Both the position numbers and the translations under genes were made by a program. Under the pieces are notes generated by a model. It was not told the DNA's origin, did not search any database, and saw only the letters and a list, made by a program, of their open reading frames with translations. Below are positions 1-8,335 of a stretch of DNA of 64,000 bases, piece after piece. This stretch comes from Roseiarcus sp963759955. GTDB lineage: Bacteria; Pseudomonadota; Alphaproteobacteria; Rhizobiales; Beijerinckiaceae. Every line of letters begins with the position of its first letter. The first letter of the stretch is position 1. The stretch lies in the NCBI GenBank assembly GCA_963759955.1, contig CAVXCA010000067.1:1-64000 (forward strand), written 5' to 3'.

Positions 1-83
1 CCAGCAATCCGCCATGACGTCCGCATATACCAATAATAAAGCTCACTGTTGCAGCAACATCGTAAATCACCCGGTAAATATTC

Positions 84-377
84 GGCGTCATTACCATTCT
101 TCTCAGATGAAGCAGACTTCTAGTCCTTAGATGTCGCGGCCTTTCTCATCACGTACCGCAGCTTATTGGCGGCGAGGCGATTGATCGAGGCGCGGCTGGC
201 CGAGGCAGGGGCCTGGAACGTGACTTCGGTTCCTGTCGCGACGTCCACGGCGGCGACGCGCAAAATCGCGCCGATGCGTTGTGTTTCGATGATGATTTCG
301 TCCGGGGCATGGCCGATAGTATTGATTCGCGCTTGCGACGTCACGGGAGGGGGAAGAAGGGATTGGCGTCTGGTGCA
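84..377. repeat. Direct repeat, copy 1 (with 1587..1878)
   Basis: This ~290 bp stretch matches 1587-1878 closely, nearly base for base from about 121 to 335 and more loosely at both ends. The two copies are in the same orientation and flank the SGNH hydrolase gene. Each carries a DUF6898-type reading frame on the minus strand. A one-base length difference in a G run (four G at 304-307, five at 1810-1814) separates the copies at the start codon. Confidence 0.85.
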
Positions 378-398
378 GCGTCTCACGCAAACGTTCAC
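120..398 (-). pseudogene. DUF6898 family protein, copy 1, start lost
   Basis: On the minus strand this reads the same ~57-residue core as the copy at 1578-1817 (DEIIIETQRIGAILRVAAVD, then a TGTEV segment, ending KLRYV). I recognise it as the small alphaproteobacterial DUF6898 family, function unknown. The ATG used by copy 2 is present near 309, but one G is missing from the run next to it, so that ATG is out of frame. The only in-frame start lies upstream in unrelated sequence. It is therefore probably a decayed duplicate; a sequencing error in the G run would be the alternative. Confidence 0.55.
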
Positions 399-512
399 AA
401 TTGAAGGTTCGCGCTTCCAGCAGTTCCGGGCCTGTCTTCTCAGTTGCCTCGGATTGCGCGCAGCTTCGCGCTCGGTCGAGACGGCTTCGAATCCGCTAAT
501 GCGGGAGCGGCT

Positions 513-1328
513 CTACGACGACCCGCGCGGAAATCGCCCGTAATAGCGATCGACCTCGTCTTTCAAGAATTCCGCCGTGGATTCTTCCATGCCGAACGGA
601 CGATAGGACACCTCGGCGACGCCGTGGCCGGAAAGGAACCCGTAGATCATCAAGGCGGAAAGGTAGCTGCCGTTCAGCGTTGGATGATTTCCGTCCTCAT
701 AGAGAGGCAGGGAAGGCGCCGCGGCGAGGGTCTCCTCCCAAACGTCGCTGGTGTCGATCAGCTCGGCGCGGGCCTGCGAGGCGAGGCTGCGGGTGTCGGT
801 CTCGATCGCCGCCACATAGCGCTTTCGCGCAGCGCTCGGCCCATCCGCAAAATTTACAAAGTTGGCGTTCCCGTAGCCCCAATTGACGATCAACGCTACG
901 GGCGATCCGGCGTTGCTCGCCGCGCCGATCAGCTTCTCCCCATAAGTCAAGAAGCTCGCCCGCTTGTCGTCGTCGATCGACGCGCGGCTCTCGGCTTGAA
1001 GGATGACCTGCGACCACCGGCGCTGAAGCGCTTGCTGGACCCCGGCGTCCTTCCAATTCTCCTCGAACGACGCGCCGCCCCAGGCGAGCGTCGAAATGTC
1101 ATAGCGCGTCGGCTCGCCGGCGGAGTTCGCCATGCGCCGCACCATCGCCGGCATGCCGTGGAAATAGGTTCGACTGTTGCCGACAATGAGAATCGACCGC
1201 ACGGGGCGCTTGTCGAATTTGTCGAGCCATCGCTGCGCGGTCTCTTGCACGGCGGTGTTCGACCCGAGCTCGAAGGCGCCGCCCGTCAAGATCGCCGCGA
1301 GGAGCAGAAGGCGTGAAAGCGTTCCCAT
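513..1328 (-). CDS. Exported SGNH/GDSL-type hydrolase
   Basis: Encodes 271 aa. The N-terminus MGTLSRLLLLAAILTGGAF is hydrophobic and looks like a signal peptide or anchor. After it comes ILIVGNSRTYFHG, where GNS provides the nucleophilic serine block of SGNH hydrolases, and near the C-terminus DGNHPTLNGSYL provides the Asp/His block. The family hydrolyses esters or acyl groups on lipids or glycans; the substrate cannot be read here. The start at 1328 was chosen because it places the signal peptide at the N-terminus; an earlier in-frame ATG at 1412 would add 28 charged residues. The gene stands alone between two direct repeats, so it may have arrived or been duplicated with them. Confidence 0.75.
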   Translation of the reverse strand: MGTLSRLLLLAAILTGGAFELGSNTAVQETAQRWLDKFDKRPVRSILIVGNSRTYFHGMPAMVRRMANSAGEPTRYDISTLAWGGASFEENWKDAGVQQALQRRWSQVILQAESRASIDDDKRASFLTYGEKLIGAASNAGSPVALIVNWGYGNANFVNFADGPSAARKRYVAAIETDTRSLASQARAELIDTSDVWEETLAAAPSLPLYEDGNHPTLNGSYLSALMIYGFLSGHGVAEVSYRPFGMEESTAEFLKDEVDRYYGRFPRGSS

Positions 1329-1577
1329 GTGACCGCCGCCATTCGTTCTGCGCGGGACGCTCCCGTCGGCGCGCGATCGAAACTCGCGCCAACGCAAAGC
1401 GCCGCTCGTCACTTCGGGGGATCGAGCGGCGCCGGTAGGCTGAATTGAATATCTTAAGACTTCTGTAACATGAGGGCCGATGGGCGCCGCATTGCGTTAC
1501 GGGGACAGACGTCTCAGCCTTTGAGATGGCGGCGGCAGATCGAGCGGCTGAATTATGGCGATTGGCGCTCGTTTACG

Positions 1578-1817
1578 TCAAAAACTCTCGGCGTCATAAC
1601 CCTTCCTCTCACATGACGCAGACCTCTCGTCCTTAGATGTCGCCGTCTTTCCCAGCACATAGCGCAGCTTATTGGCGGCAAGGCGATTGATCGAGGCGCG
1701 GCTGGCCGAGGCAGGGGCCTGGAACGTGACTTCGGTTCCTGTCGCGACGTCCACGGCGGCGACGCGCAAAATCGCGCCGATGCGTTGCGTTTCGATGATG
1801 ATTTCGTCCGGGGGCAT
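1578..1817 (-). CDS. DUF6898 family protein, copy 2
   Basis: A 79-residue protein starting MPPDEIIIETQRIGAIL and containing the DUF6898 core (GTEV, then KLRYV). The function of the family is unknown. This copy keeps an in-frame ATG at 1817, unlike the copy at 120-398. Its C-terminus runs about 17 residues past the point where copy 1 stops, into Ser/Arg-rich sequence that looks unselected. The gene lies wholly within the second direct repeat. Confidence 0.65.
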   Translation of the reverse strand: MPPDEIIIETQRIGAILRVAAVDVATGTEVTFQAPASASRASINRLAANKLRYVLGKTATSKDERSASCERKGYDAESF

Positions 1818-1878
1818 GGCCGATCGTATTGATTCGCGCTTGCGGCGGCAAGGGAGGGGAAGAAGGGGTTGGCGTCTA
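1587..1878. repeat. Direct repeat, copy 2 (with 84..377)
   Basis: Second copy of the repeat described at 84-377, same orientation, about 1.5 kb apart. Identity is strongest over the DUF6898 frame and fades beyond a GGGAAGAAGGG-like stretch near 1855-1868. Confidence 0.85.
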
Positions 1879-1972
1879 GCGGTCAGAATCTGACACTTGG
1901 CGTCCGGCTCTATCGCCCGCCCGGCGGAATCGACCCATAGCGGACTCCAACTTGCTATGAGATAACTGCGCA

Positions 1973-2533
1973 ATGAGCATCATTGCGCTTGCGCTTGCAG
2001 TTGCCGTCCAGGCGCTCGGCCCCACGGCAGGACGCGCCCCGCTGGATTGCGCCTATGCGCCAAGTGCGGGCGGCGAACTGTCGACCTTCAAGCACTGCGC
2101 CTGGAACGACACTAAGGGGCAGGTCCATTTCTCTCGCCAGCACCTCAAGCGGATGGCTTACGACGAACGCGGCTTGGCCAGCGTCTTTGTTGGTGGCTGG
2201 CGATACGTGGCGCGGAATGGCCGTTCGGCGACCGTCATGACATTCGACAATGGCGCTGACCCGTTCGCAAGCGGTTTGGCGCGTTCTCCCGACGGCGAGA
2301 AGGTCGGCTACATTGACCGGAGTCTCCGGACCGTCATACCAGCGCGTTTTGACGGAGCATATCCGTTTGAGAACGGGCGCGCTGTGGTTTGCAGTGGGTG
2401 CCGGATCTTCTCCGACGGCGAGCATTCGTCCTATGTCGACGGAAGCTGGGGCTGCATCGATCGTCGAGGCCGCTTTGTCGTCGCCCTGCACCCCGCTAGG
2501 GACTACGTGCAGTGTTCACGCCCCAACAATTGA
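1973..2533 (+). CDS. WG-repeat protein with signal-like N-terminus
   Basis: Encodes 186 aa. A short hydrophobic N-terminus (MSIIALALAVAVQALG) suggests export. The middle holds WG-type beta repeats: GYIDRSLRTVIPARFDGAYP followed by a Phe-Glu-Asn-Gly turn, and later WGCIDRRGRFVV. Cysteines at CAYAP, HCAW, VVCSGC and WGCID could form disulfides outside the cytoplasm. WG-repeat proteins are binding scaffolds of mostly unknown role. The gene is alone, and its codons are less GC-biased than those of most neighbours. Confidence 0.7.
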   Translation: MSIIALALAVAVQALGPTAGRAPLDCAYAPSAGGELSTFKHCAWNDTKGQVHFSRQHLKRMAYDERGLASVFVGGWRYVARNGRSATVMTFDNGADPFASGLARSPDGEKVGYIDRSLRTVIPARFDGAYPFENGRAVVCSGCRIFSDGEHSSYVDGSWGCIDRRGRFVVALHPARDYVQCSRPNN

Positions 2534-2882
2534 GCGACCGCTCGCCACCGATTGCGTTGAAAAACTCGCTTGCGTCATAACGGCGCCACCCACACGTTTC
2601 CCCTTTTCGGCTCACAACGGGCCGAATTGGTCGTTTCCGCGCTTGGCGATCCACCGTGCCGAACGGCCGAGAAAAAGGGAAATAGCGCTGTCACGGCAAG
2701 CCACGGCAAGCGTAAGCTCTCGCCCGAGGGGGCGGCCCAGTCGAAGACCGGCGGCGAAGGCGAACTGCCGTGGCTTGCCTCGCCGCGGGACCGAGCGGCG
2801 GAAAAACGTCACGCAAGGCGTTGAAATCAGGCCCACGCGCCGGAAAACGGCGCGGGCCTTGCGCCGCGCCGCTTTATGATTC
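2534..2882. other. Intergenic, no gene recognised
   Basis: 349 bases between convergent genes. The open frames in it are Arg/Pro-rich and match nothing I know. At 2831-2857 there is a GC-rich imperfect hairpin (GCGCCG / CGGCGC around a GAAAA loop) close to the 3' end of the minus-strand dehydrogenase. It has no T-run, so calling it a terminator would be weak. Confidence 0.5.
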
Positions 2883-3878
2883 TTACAGCATGCTCGGCAG
2901 CACGCGGTCGGGCGGGCGGTGGCCGTCCATGAAGGTCTTGATGTTGATGATGACCTTCTCGCCCATGTCGTTGCGCCCCTCGTGGGTCGCCGAGCCCATG
3001 TGCGGCAGCAGCGTCACCGTGCCCTTGTTGGCGAGCGCGATCAGCTTGTCGGAAACGGCGGGCGCGTGCTCGAACACGTCGAGCCCGGCGCCGGCGATTT
3101 CGCCGGCCTCGAGCATGCGGGTGAGCGCGTTCTCGTCGATCACCTCGCCGCGCGCGGTGTTGATGACGATCGCCTCGGGGCGCAGGTACTTCAGCCGCCG
3201 CGCCGACAACAGGTGGTAGGTCGCCGGGGTGTGCGGGCAGTTGATCGAAACGAAGTCCATCCGCGCCAGCATCTGGTCGAGCGAATCCCAATAGGTCGCC
3301 TCCAGCGACTCCTCGATCTGCTGCGCGACCCGGCGCCGGTTGTGATAATGGATCGACATGCCGAAGGCGCGCGCGCGCAGCGCCAGCGCCTGACCGATGC
3401 GGCCCATGCCGACGATGCCGAGGCGCTTGCCGCCGATGCGACGCCCCAGCATCCATGTCGGCGACCAGCCGGTCCAGCGTCCTTCGGGGATCACTCGCGC
3501 GCCCTCGGCGAGCCGGCGGGCGGTGGAGAGAATCAGCGCCATCGTCATGTCGGCGGTGTCCTCGGTGAGGACGCCCGGCGTATTGGTGACGATGATGCCG
3601 CGGCGCAACGCCGAGGTCACGTCGATATTGTCGACGCCGGTGCCGAAATTGGCGATCAGCTTCATCTGCTCGCCGGCCTGTGCGATCATGTGCGCGTTGA
3701 TGTGGTCGGTGATGGTGGGGACGAGGACGTCGGCCTCGCGCATCGCCTCGGCGATTTCGCTCTCCGCCATCGGTTTGTCGTCGAGGTTGAGCCGCGCGTC
3801 GAACAATTCGCGCATGCGCGTCTCGACCAGCTCGGGAAGCCGGCGCGTGACGACGACGAGGGGCTTCTTCCTAGACAT
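2883..3878 (-). CDS. D-isomer 2-hydroxyacid dehydrogenase (glyoxylate/hydroxypyruvate reductase type)
   Basis: Encodes 331 aa. Catalytic domain halves surround a Rossmann domain with GIVGMGRIGQALA. The dinucleotide loop that follows contains NRRR, which favours NADPH. The family's catalytic residues are visible: Arg in NTARGEVIDENAL, a Glu in the EIAGAGLDVFE segment, and His in LLPHMGS. Length is typical of GhrB/GyaR-like enzymes, which reduce glyoxylate or hydroxypyruvate. The start at 3878 is preceded by GGAGGGAA; the longer frame to 3932 has no such signal. Exact substrate is inferred from family similarity only. Confidence 0.85.
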   Translation of the reverse strand: MSRKKPLVVVTRRLPELVETRMRELFDARLNLDDKPMAESEIAEAMREADVLVPTITDHINAHMIAQAGEQMKLIANFGTGVDNIDVTSALRRGIIVTNTPGVLTEDTADMTMALILSTARRLAEGARVIPEGRWTGWSPTWMLGRRIGGKRLGIVGMGRIGQALALRARAFGMSIHYHNRRRVAQQIEESLEATYWDSLDQMLARMDFVSINCPHTPATYHLLSARRLKYLRPEAIVINTARGEVIDENALTRMLEAGEIAGAGLDVFEHAPAVSDKLIALANKGTVTLLPHMGSATHEGRNDMGEKVIINIKTFMDGHRPPDRVLPSML

Positions 3879-4112
3879 GGGCCGTTCCCTCCTCGCTCCC
3901 CTGGCGCCTGTTTGACGACGGCCCGATTTCAACCATGTTCGCGCGCAATATCAAATGCCTTTACGCCTCGTTAACGGCGCGCCCCGCAAAAGAAAGCCTC
4001 AAGGGAGACCGAGAGGCCGAGCCTTCGTTTCGTGCGCCGCTGCGGCCTCTCTAGCAGATGGCGAGGCAAAGACAAGGATGCGCGGCGTCGCGCCCTCTTT
4101 GATGGATCGGGA

Positions 4113-4658
4113 ATGAAACTCATCGCCTTTGTTCTCCGCTTGATCTCGCCGCGCAAGGGGCGTCTCGGCGCCGCGGCGGCGCTGCTGACGCTGTGGCCCG
4201 CCGTCGCGCTGGCCGACCAGATGGGCCCGGTGACCGGCCTGCCCCTGCCGCGCTACGCGAGCCTGAAGACCGATCGGGTCAACCTGCGCGAGGGGCCGTC
4301 GAAGGATCATCCGACCAAGTGGGTGTTCCAGCGCGCCGGCCTGCCGGTCGAGATCACCGCCGAATTCGATATCTGGCGCAGGGTGCGCGATTCCGAAGGC
4401 ACGGAAGGATGGGTCCTTCATTCCTTGCTTTCCGGGCGCAGGACGGGGCTGGTCGGGGTCGGCAAGAAAGGCCAAGTCTTCAAGATCTACGCCCAGCCGA
4501 GGGAAAACGGCGAAGTGGCGGCGACGTTGCAGTCGGGCGTCATCGCCAATGTGCGCGCCTGCGACGGCGCCTGGTGCCTGATCGACGGGGATGGGTACAA
4601 AGGGTATATTGAACAGCCCACCCTGTGGGGCGTATACCCTAACGAAAAAATCCAATAG
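4113..4658 (+). CDS. Exported bacterial SH3-domain protein
   Basis: Encodes 181 aa. A signal peptide (hydrophobic run ending AVALADQ, around residues 18-36) precedes two SH3-like segments: one beginning ASLKTDRVNLREGPS and one beginning VFKIYAQPRENGEV, ending GYIEQPTLWGVYPNEK. This is the SH3_4 type found widely in Rhizobiales, usually near the D-2-hydroxyacid dehydrogenase as here (divergent, about 235 bp apart). A cell-envelope role is likely but no ligand is known. The start at 4113 was preferred over 4032 because it gives a proper signal peptide. Confidence 0.75.
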   Translation: MKLIAFVLRLISPRKGRLGAAAALLTLWPAVALADQMGPVTGLPLPRYASLKTDRVNLREGPSKDHPTKWVFQRAGLPVEITAEFDIWRRVRDSEGTEGWVLHSLLSGRRTGLVGVGKKGQVFKIYAQPRENGEVAATLQSGVIANVRACDGAWCLIDGDGYKGYIEQPTLWGVYPNEKIQ

Positions 4659-4668
4659 CGGCGTCGCG

Positions 4669-6066
4669 TTGCGACCCACGGGCACAGGTTGCGAAGACAT
4701 TTTGGACGCTTTCGACGCTTTTGACGACGAGGATTTCGGCCAAAGGGCGCGCCGACTTAGCGTAGACACGCTGATTTGGCTGCGCTGGATCGCGGTATTT
4801 GGCCAGTCGACCGCAGTGCTTATTTCCTATTTCGCGCTGGGCCTGAAATTTCCATTTGTCCCTTGCTTTGCGATCATTGGCGCGTCGGTGCTCCTCAACG
4901 CCGCGCTGCGAATGCGTTTTCCTGTCAGCCACCGCCTCAACGATTCCTGGGCCGCCACTATTCTCGGCTTCGATATCGCGCAACTGGCCGCGCTGCTGTT
5001 CCTGACGGGCGGTCTCGTCAATCCCTTTTCGATTCTGTTTCTGGCGCCGGTCATGATGTCGGCGGTTTCATTGCCGCTGCGCCGCACGCTGACCTTGCTC
5101 GGCTTCACCCTGGTTTGCGCGACCGCGCTGCAACTTTGGCATTGGCCGCTGCGCTGGCCGGGCGGCGAGGAATTCCAGCCGCCGGCGCTCTACGGCGTCG
5201 GGCTGTGGACGGCGATCGCGGTTAGCGCCATATTCGTAACGATTTACGGCAACCGCATCGCTGAGCAGGCGCGCCAACTCGCCAGCGCGCTGACCGCCAC
5301 GGAGTTGAGTCTGGTCCGCCAACAACATCTCTCGCAGCTCGACGGCCTCGCCGCCGCTGCGGCGCACGAATTGGGCACGCCGCTGGCGACCGTGGCGCTG
5401 GTGGTTCACGAATTGGCGGCCCAGCCGCTGGTCGCCGCGCAATGCGCGGACGACTTGCATCTGGTCGAGGACCAAGTCGGGCGCTGCCGATCGATCCTCG
5501 GCAAGCTGTCCTCGCCCGCCACGATCGAATCCTCTTCGCTGGAGGAAACCACGCTCGGCGAGCTCATCGAAGAGATCGTCACGCCCCATCGCCTGCTCGA
5601 CGTCGAGATCGAGGTCGAACGCGAGGGACCGGCGCCCGAGCCCGTCTGTCGCCGCAACGCCGGGATGATCTACGGCTTGACCAATATCGTCGAGAACGCC
5701 GTGAGTTTCGCCGAAAGCCGGGTCAAGATTCGCGCGACCTGGACGAGTTCGATCGTCAAGATCGTCATCGCCGATGATGGGCCGGGCTTCCCTGCGCAGG
5801 TTCTGGCGCGTCTGGGCGAGCCCTATATTTCGACGCGCGGCGCGGCGCGCCGCCGCGAGGGCGAGGTCGCAGGCGGGATGGGTCTGGGGCTGTTCATCGC
5901 CGACGCGCTGCTCGAGCGTTCCGGCGCCTCGCTCAAGATCGCCAATGCGCCACCAACGCAGAATGGGGCCGTGGCGACGATCGTCTGGCCGCTGGCCGCC
6001 TTCGAACACGGTCGACTGTCGCGTCGACAAGGGCTAGAAAGCTATGATTATGTCAAATCGCAGTGA
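4669..6066 (+). CDS. regB: Redox sensor histidine kinase RegB/ActS/PrrB
   Basis: A membrane histidine kinase of about 465 aa that senses redox state or the quinone pool and phosphorylates RegA. After an acidic N-terminus come six hydrophobic segments. The RegB quinone motif GGLVNPF is present, and the H-box reads AAAHELGTPLATVAL, followed by ATP-binding N and G boxes (NIVENAVSFAES, DDGPGF, GGMGLGLFIADALLE). A cysteine in VGRCRSILGKL corresponds to the redox-active cysteine of the family. The start is uncertain: the ATG at 4591 would overlap the SH3 gene by 68 bases, while TTG at 4669 or 4702 gives the usual length. The 3' end overlaps regA by 23 bases. Confidence 0.85.
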   Translation: MRPTGTGCEDILDAFDAFDDEDFGQRARRLSVDTLIWLRWIAVFGQSTAVLISYFALGLKFPFVPCFAIIGASVLLNAALRMRFPVSHRLNDSWAATILGFDIAQLAALLFLTGGLVNPFSILFLAPVMMSAVSLPLRRTLTLLGFTLVCATALQLWHWPLRWPGGEEFQPPALYGVGLWTAIAVSAIFVTIYGNRIAEQARQLASALTATELSLVRQQHLSQLDGLAAAAAHELGTPLATVALVVHELAAQPLVAAQCADDLHLVEDQVGRCRSILGKLSSPATIESSSLEETTLGELIEEIVTPHRLLDVEIEVEREGPAPEPVCRRNAGMIYGLTNIVENAVSFAESRVKIRATWTSSIVKIVIADDGPGFPAQVLARLGEPYISTRGAARRREGEVAGGMGLGLFIADALLERSGASLKIANAPPTQNGAVATIVWPLAAFEHGRLSRRQGLESYDYVKSQ

Positions 6067-6649
6067 TCTGATGGACATTGAAAGAGACGCCACCCGACAA
6101 TCGTCGCCGAGCGAGTCGGCAGCGTTCGACAAGTCCTTGCTGATCGTCGACGACGACAGGCCGTTCTGCGAACGTCTGGCGCGGGCGATGGGTTCGCGCG
6201 GATTCACGCCGCGTCTGGCCGTGAGCGTCGCAGAGGGCCTGGCGGCCATTCAGGCGGAGGCGCCCGCCTTCGCCGTCATCGACCTAAAGCTCGGCGACGG
6301 CAGCGGGCTCGACGTGATGCGCGCGTTGAAAGCCAAGCGCGCCGACGCGCGGGCGATCATCCTGACCGGCTATGGCGCGATCGCCACCGCGGTGGTTGCG
6401 GTCAAGCTCGGCGCATTCGACTATCTCGCCAAGCCCGTCAACGCCGACGAGATCGTCGCCGTCCTGATGGCGGAGCGCGCAGACCCGGTCGACAGTCCCG
6501 AACACCCGATGTCGGCCGACCGCGTCCGTTGGGAGCATATTCAGCGCGTCTATGAATCGTGCGATCGCAACGTTTCGGAGACCGCGCGCCAGCTCAACAT
6601 GCATCGGCGCACGTTGCAGCGCATCCTCGGCAAACGCGCCCCGCGCTGA
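6044..6649 (+). CDS. regA: Response regulator RegA/ActR/PrrA
   Basis: A 201-aa response regulator paired with the kinase upstream. The receiver domain shows the acidic cluster VDDD, the phospho-acceptor Asp in AVIDLKLGDGSG, and Lys in LAKPVN. A short Pro-containing linker leads to a Fis-type helix-turn-helix, SETARQLNMHRRTLQRILGK, which is nearly invariant in RegA proteins. RegA controls respiration, nitrogen and carbon metabolism according to redox state. Possible starts are ATGs at 6044, 6050 and 6071; the first overlaps regB and would allow translational coupling. Confidence 0.9.
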   Translation: MIMSNRSDLMDIERDATRQSSPSESAAFDKSLLIVDDDRPFCERLARAMGSRGFTPRLAVSVAEGLAAIQAEAPAFAVIDLKLGDGSGLDVMRALKAKRADARAIILTGYGAIATAVVAVKLGAFDYLAKPVNADEIVAVLMAERADPVDSPEHPMSADRVRWEHIQRVYESCDRNVSETARQLNMHRRTLQRILGKRAPR

Positions 6650-6756
6650 CGGTCGGCTAGGGCGCTCGGCTCGGCAAGGCGCCCAAGCATTGCGCGCGAT
6701 GGCGCGCGTTTTGGCGCCGATCCTTTGCGACGACGCCCGATTTCCCCCCGCTTCGC

Positions 6757-6772
6757 TGGCATAGCGCTTGCG
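6757..6772 (+). promoter_or_regulatory. Sigma-54 (-24/-12) promoter for urtABCDE
   Basis: TGGCATAGCGCTTGCG has GG and GC elements separated by exactly 10 bases, matching the sigma-54 consensus TGGCAC-N5-TTGC at both blocks. It lies 73 bp before the urtA start. Urea transport operons are commonly under NtrC/sigma-54 nitrogen control, so position and function agree. No convincing NtrC site pair was found upstream. Confidence 0.6.
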
Positions 6773-6844
6773 TCGCCGTTCCGGTACAGGCCGGCCGCGC
6801 GAGCGCGCCGACCTCCACCTGTGGACGAGAGGATGGGGTCGAAC

Positions 6845-8144
6845 ATGTCAGTCACCAGACGTTTTGTATTGCGCGCGACGGGCGCGCTCATCGGCGGCGC
6901 CGTGGCGCTGAGCGCCTTCGCCGCCAGCGCGGCGGAAGATACGATCAAGATCGGCATTCTCCATTCGCTTTCCGGCACGATGGCGATCAGCGAGACGACG
7001 TTGAAGGACGTCATGCTGATGCTCATCGACGAGCAGAACAAGAAGGGCGGCCTGCTGGGCAAGAAGCTGGAGCCGGTCGTCGTCGACCCTGCGTCCAACT
7101 GGCCGCTGTTCGCCGAAAAGGCGCGCGAACTCATCGCCAAGGACAAGGTCGCCGTCGTCTTCGGCTGCTGGACCTCGGTATCGCGCAAATCCGTGCTGCC
7201 GGTCTTCAAGGAGCTCGAACTCGGTCCTGTTCTATCCCGTGCAATACGAGGGCGAAGAATCGGAGCGCAACGTCTTCTACACCGGCGCCGCTCCCAATCA
7301 GCAGGCGATCCCGGCCGTCGACTATCTCATGAGCCCCGACGGCGGCTCAGTGAAGCGCTGGGTGCTGGAAGGCACCGACTACGTCTATCCGCGCACGACC
7401 AACAAGATCCTCGAAGCCTATCTGAAGTCCAAGGGCGTCGCGCCTGAGGACATCATGATCAACTACACGCCGTTCGGCTTCTCCGATTGGCAGACCGAGG
7501 TCACCAAGATCAAGGCCTTCGGCGCTTCGGGCAAGAAGACGGCAGTGGTCTCGACGATCAACGGCGACGCCAACGTGCCCTTCTACAAGGAGCTCGGCAA
7601 CCAGGGCGTCAAGGCGACCGACATCCCCGTCGTCGCCTTCTCCGTCGGCGAAGAAGAACTCGCCGGCCTCGACGCCAAGCTGCTCGTCGGGCACTTGGCC
7701 GCCTGGAATTATTTCCAGACGATCGACACGCCCGAGAACAAGGAGGAGATCGCGAAGTGGCGCGCCTTCACCAAGAACCCGAAGCGCACCTTCAACGATC
7801 CGATGGAGGCCCATTACATTGGCTTCAACATGTGGGTCAAGGCGGTGGAGAAAGCCGGCACGACCGACCCGGACAAGGTGATCGACGCGATGATCGGCGT
7901 CGCCGTGCCGAACCTGACCGGCGGCATCGCGACGATGATGCCGAACCATCACATCACCAAGCCGGTCTACATCGGCGAAATCCAATCGAACGGCCTGATC
8001 AACACCGTCTGGCAGACGCCCGGCACGGTGGTCGCGCAGGAATGGTCGCCGTATCTCGAAGGCTCGCGCGACCTCATCGCCGATTGGCGCAAGCCGCTGT
8101 CTTGCGGCAACCTGAACGTCAAGACCGGCAAGTGCGGGGGTTGA
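6845..8144 (+). CDS. urtA: Urea ABC transporter substrate-binding protein UrtA (frameshifted)
   Basis: The periplasmic urea-binding component. The N-terminus carries TRRFVLRA and a hydrophobic stretch ending SAAED, resembling a Tat signal. The body reads KIGILHSLSGTMAISE, then GCWTSVSRKSVLPVFKEL, and resumes NSVLFYPVQYEGEESERNVF in another frame, continuing to the end as a typical UrtA. Deleting one base at 7217 (GAGCTC-G-AACTCG) joins the halves into 432 aa, the normal length. As printed, the protein would stop about 200 codons in. GAGAGGATGGGG before 6845 gives a good ribosome site. First gene of urtABCDE. Confidence 0.85.
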
Positions 8145-8186
8145 GCGGCCGAATCGTGATCTAAGCAACCGCGCCGCCCTCACCCT

Positions 8187-8310
8187 AACCTCTCTCCCGC
8201 GCAGCCTGTCGGAAGACGGGCGTTCTACCGAACGCCCTATGCGGGAGAGGGGCGAGCCCCTTCTCCCGCTTGCGGGAGAAGGTGTCGCGCGAAGCGCGAC
8301 GGATGAGGAG
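8187..8310. repeat. REP-like composite palindrome between urtA and urtB
   Basis: Three hairpins in a row: GGGCGTTC-TACC-GAACGCCC (8218-8237), nested in an outer pair CTCTCCCGC / GCGGGAGAG; a perfect 11-bp stem CCTTCTCCCGC-TT-GCGGGAGAAGG (8259-8282); and GTCGCGC-GAA-GCGCGAC (8284-8300). The same units recur at 11440, 21111, 40784, 43708, 43878 and 61981, so this is a dispersed family. Here it may also attenuate or stabilise the urt transcript. Confidence 0.8.
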
Positions 8311-8335
8311 CCGCCCGCCACGAGAGTCGCTCGCC

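Noticed and set aside
2831..2857. Intrinsic terminator after the hydroxyacid dehydrogenase gene
   Set aside because: The hairpin has a bulge and no T-run on the minus strand.
6690..6725. NtrC-binding palindrome upstream of urtA
   Set aside because: GCGCGC stretches look palindromic but lack the TGCACC/GGTGCA arms; a nearby TGGCGC...TTTGC also has wrong spacing for sigma-54.
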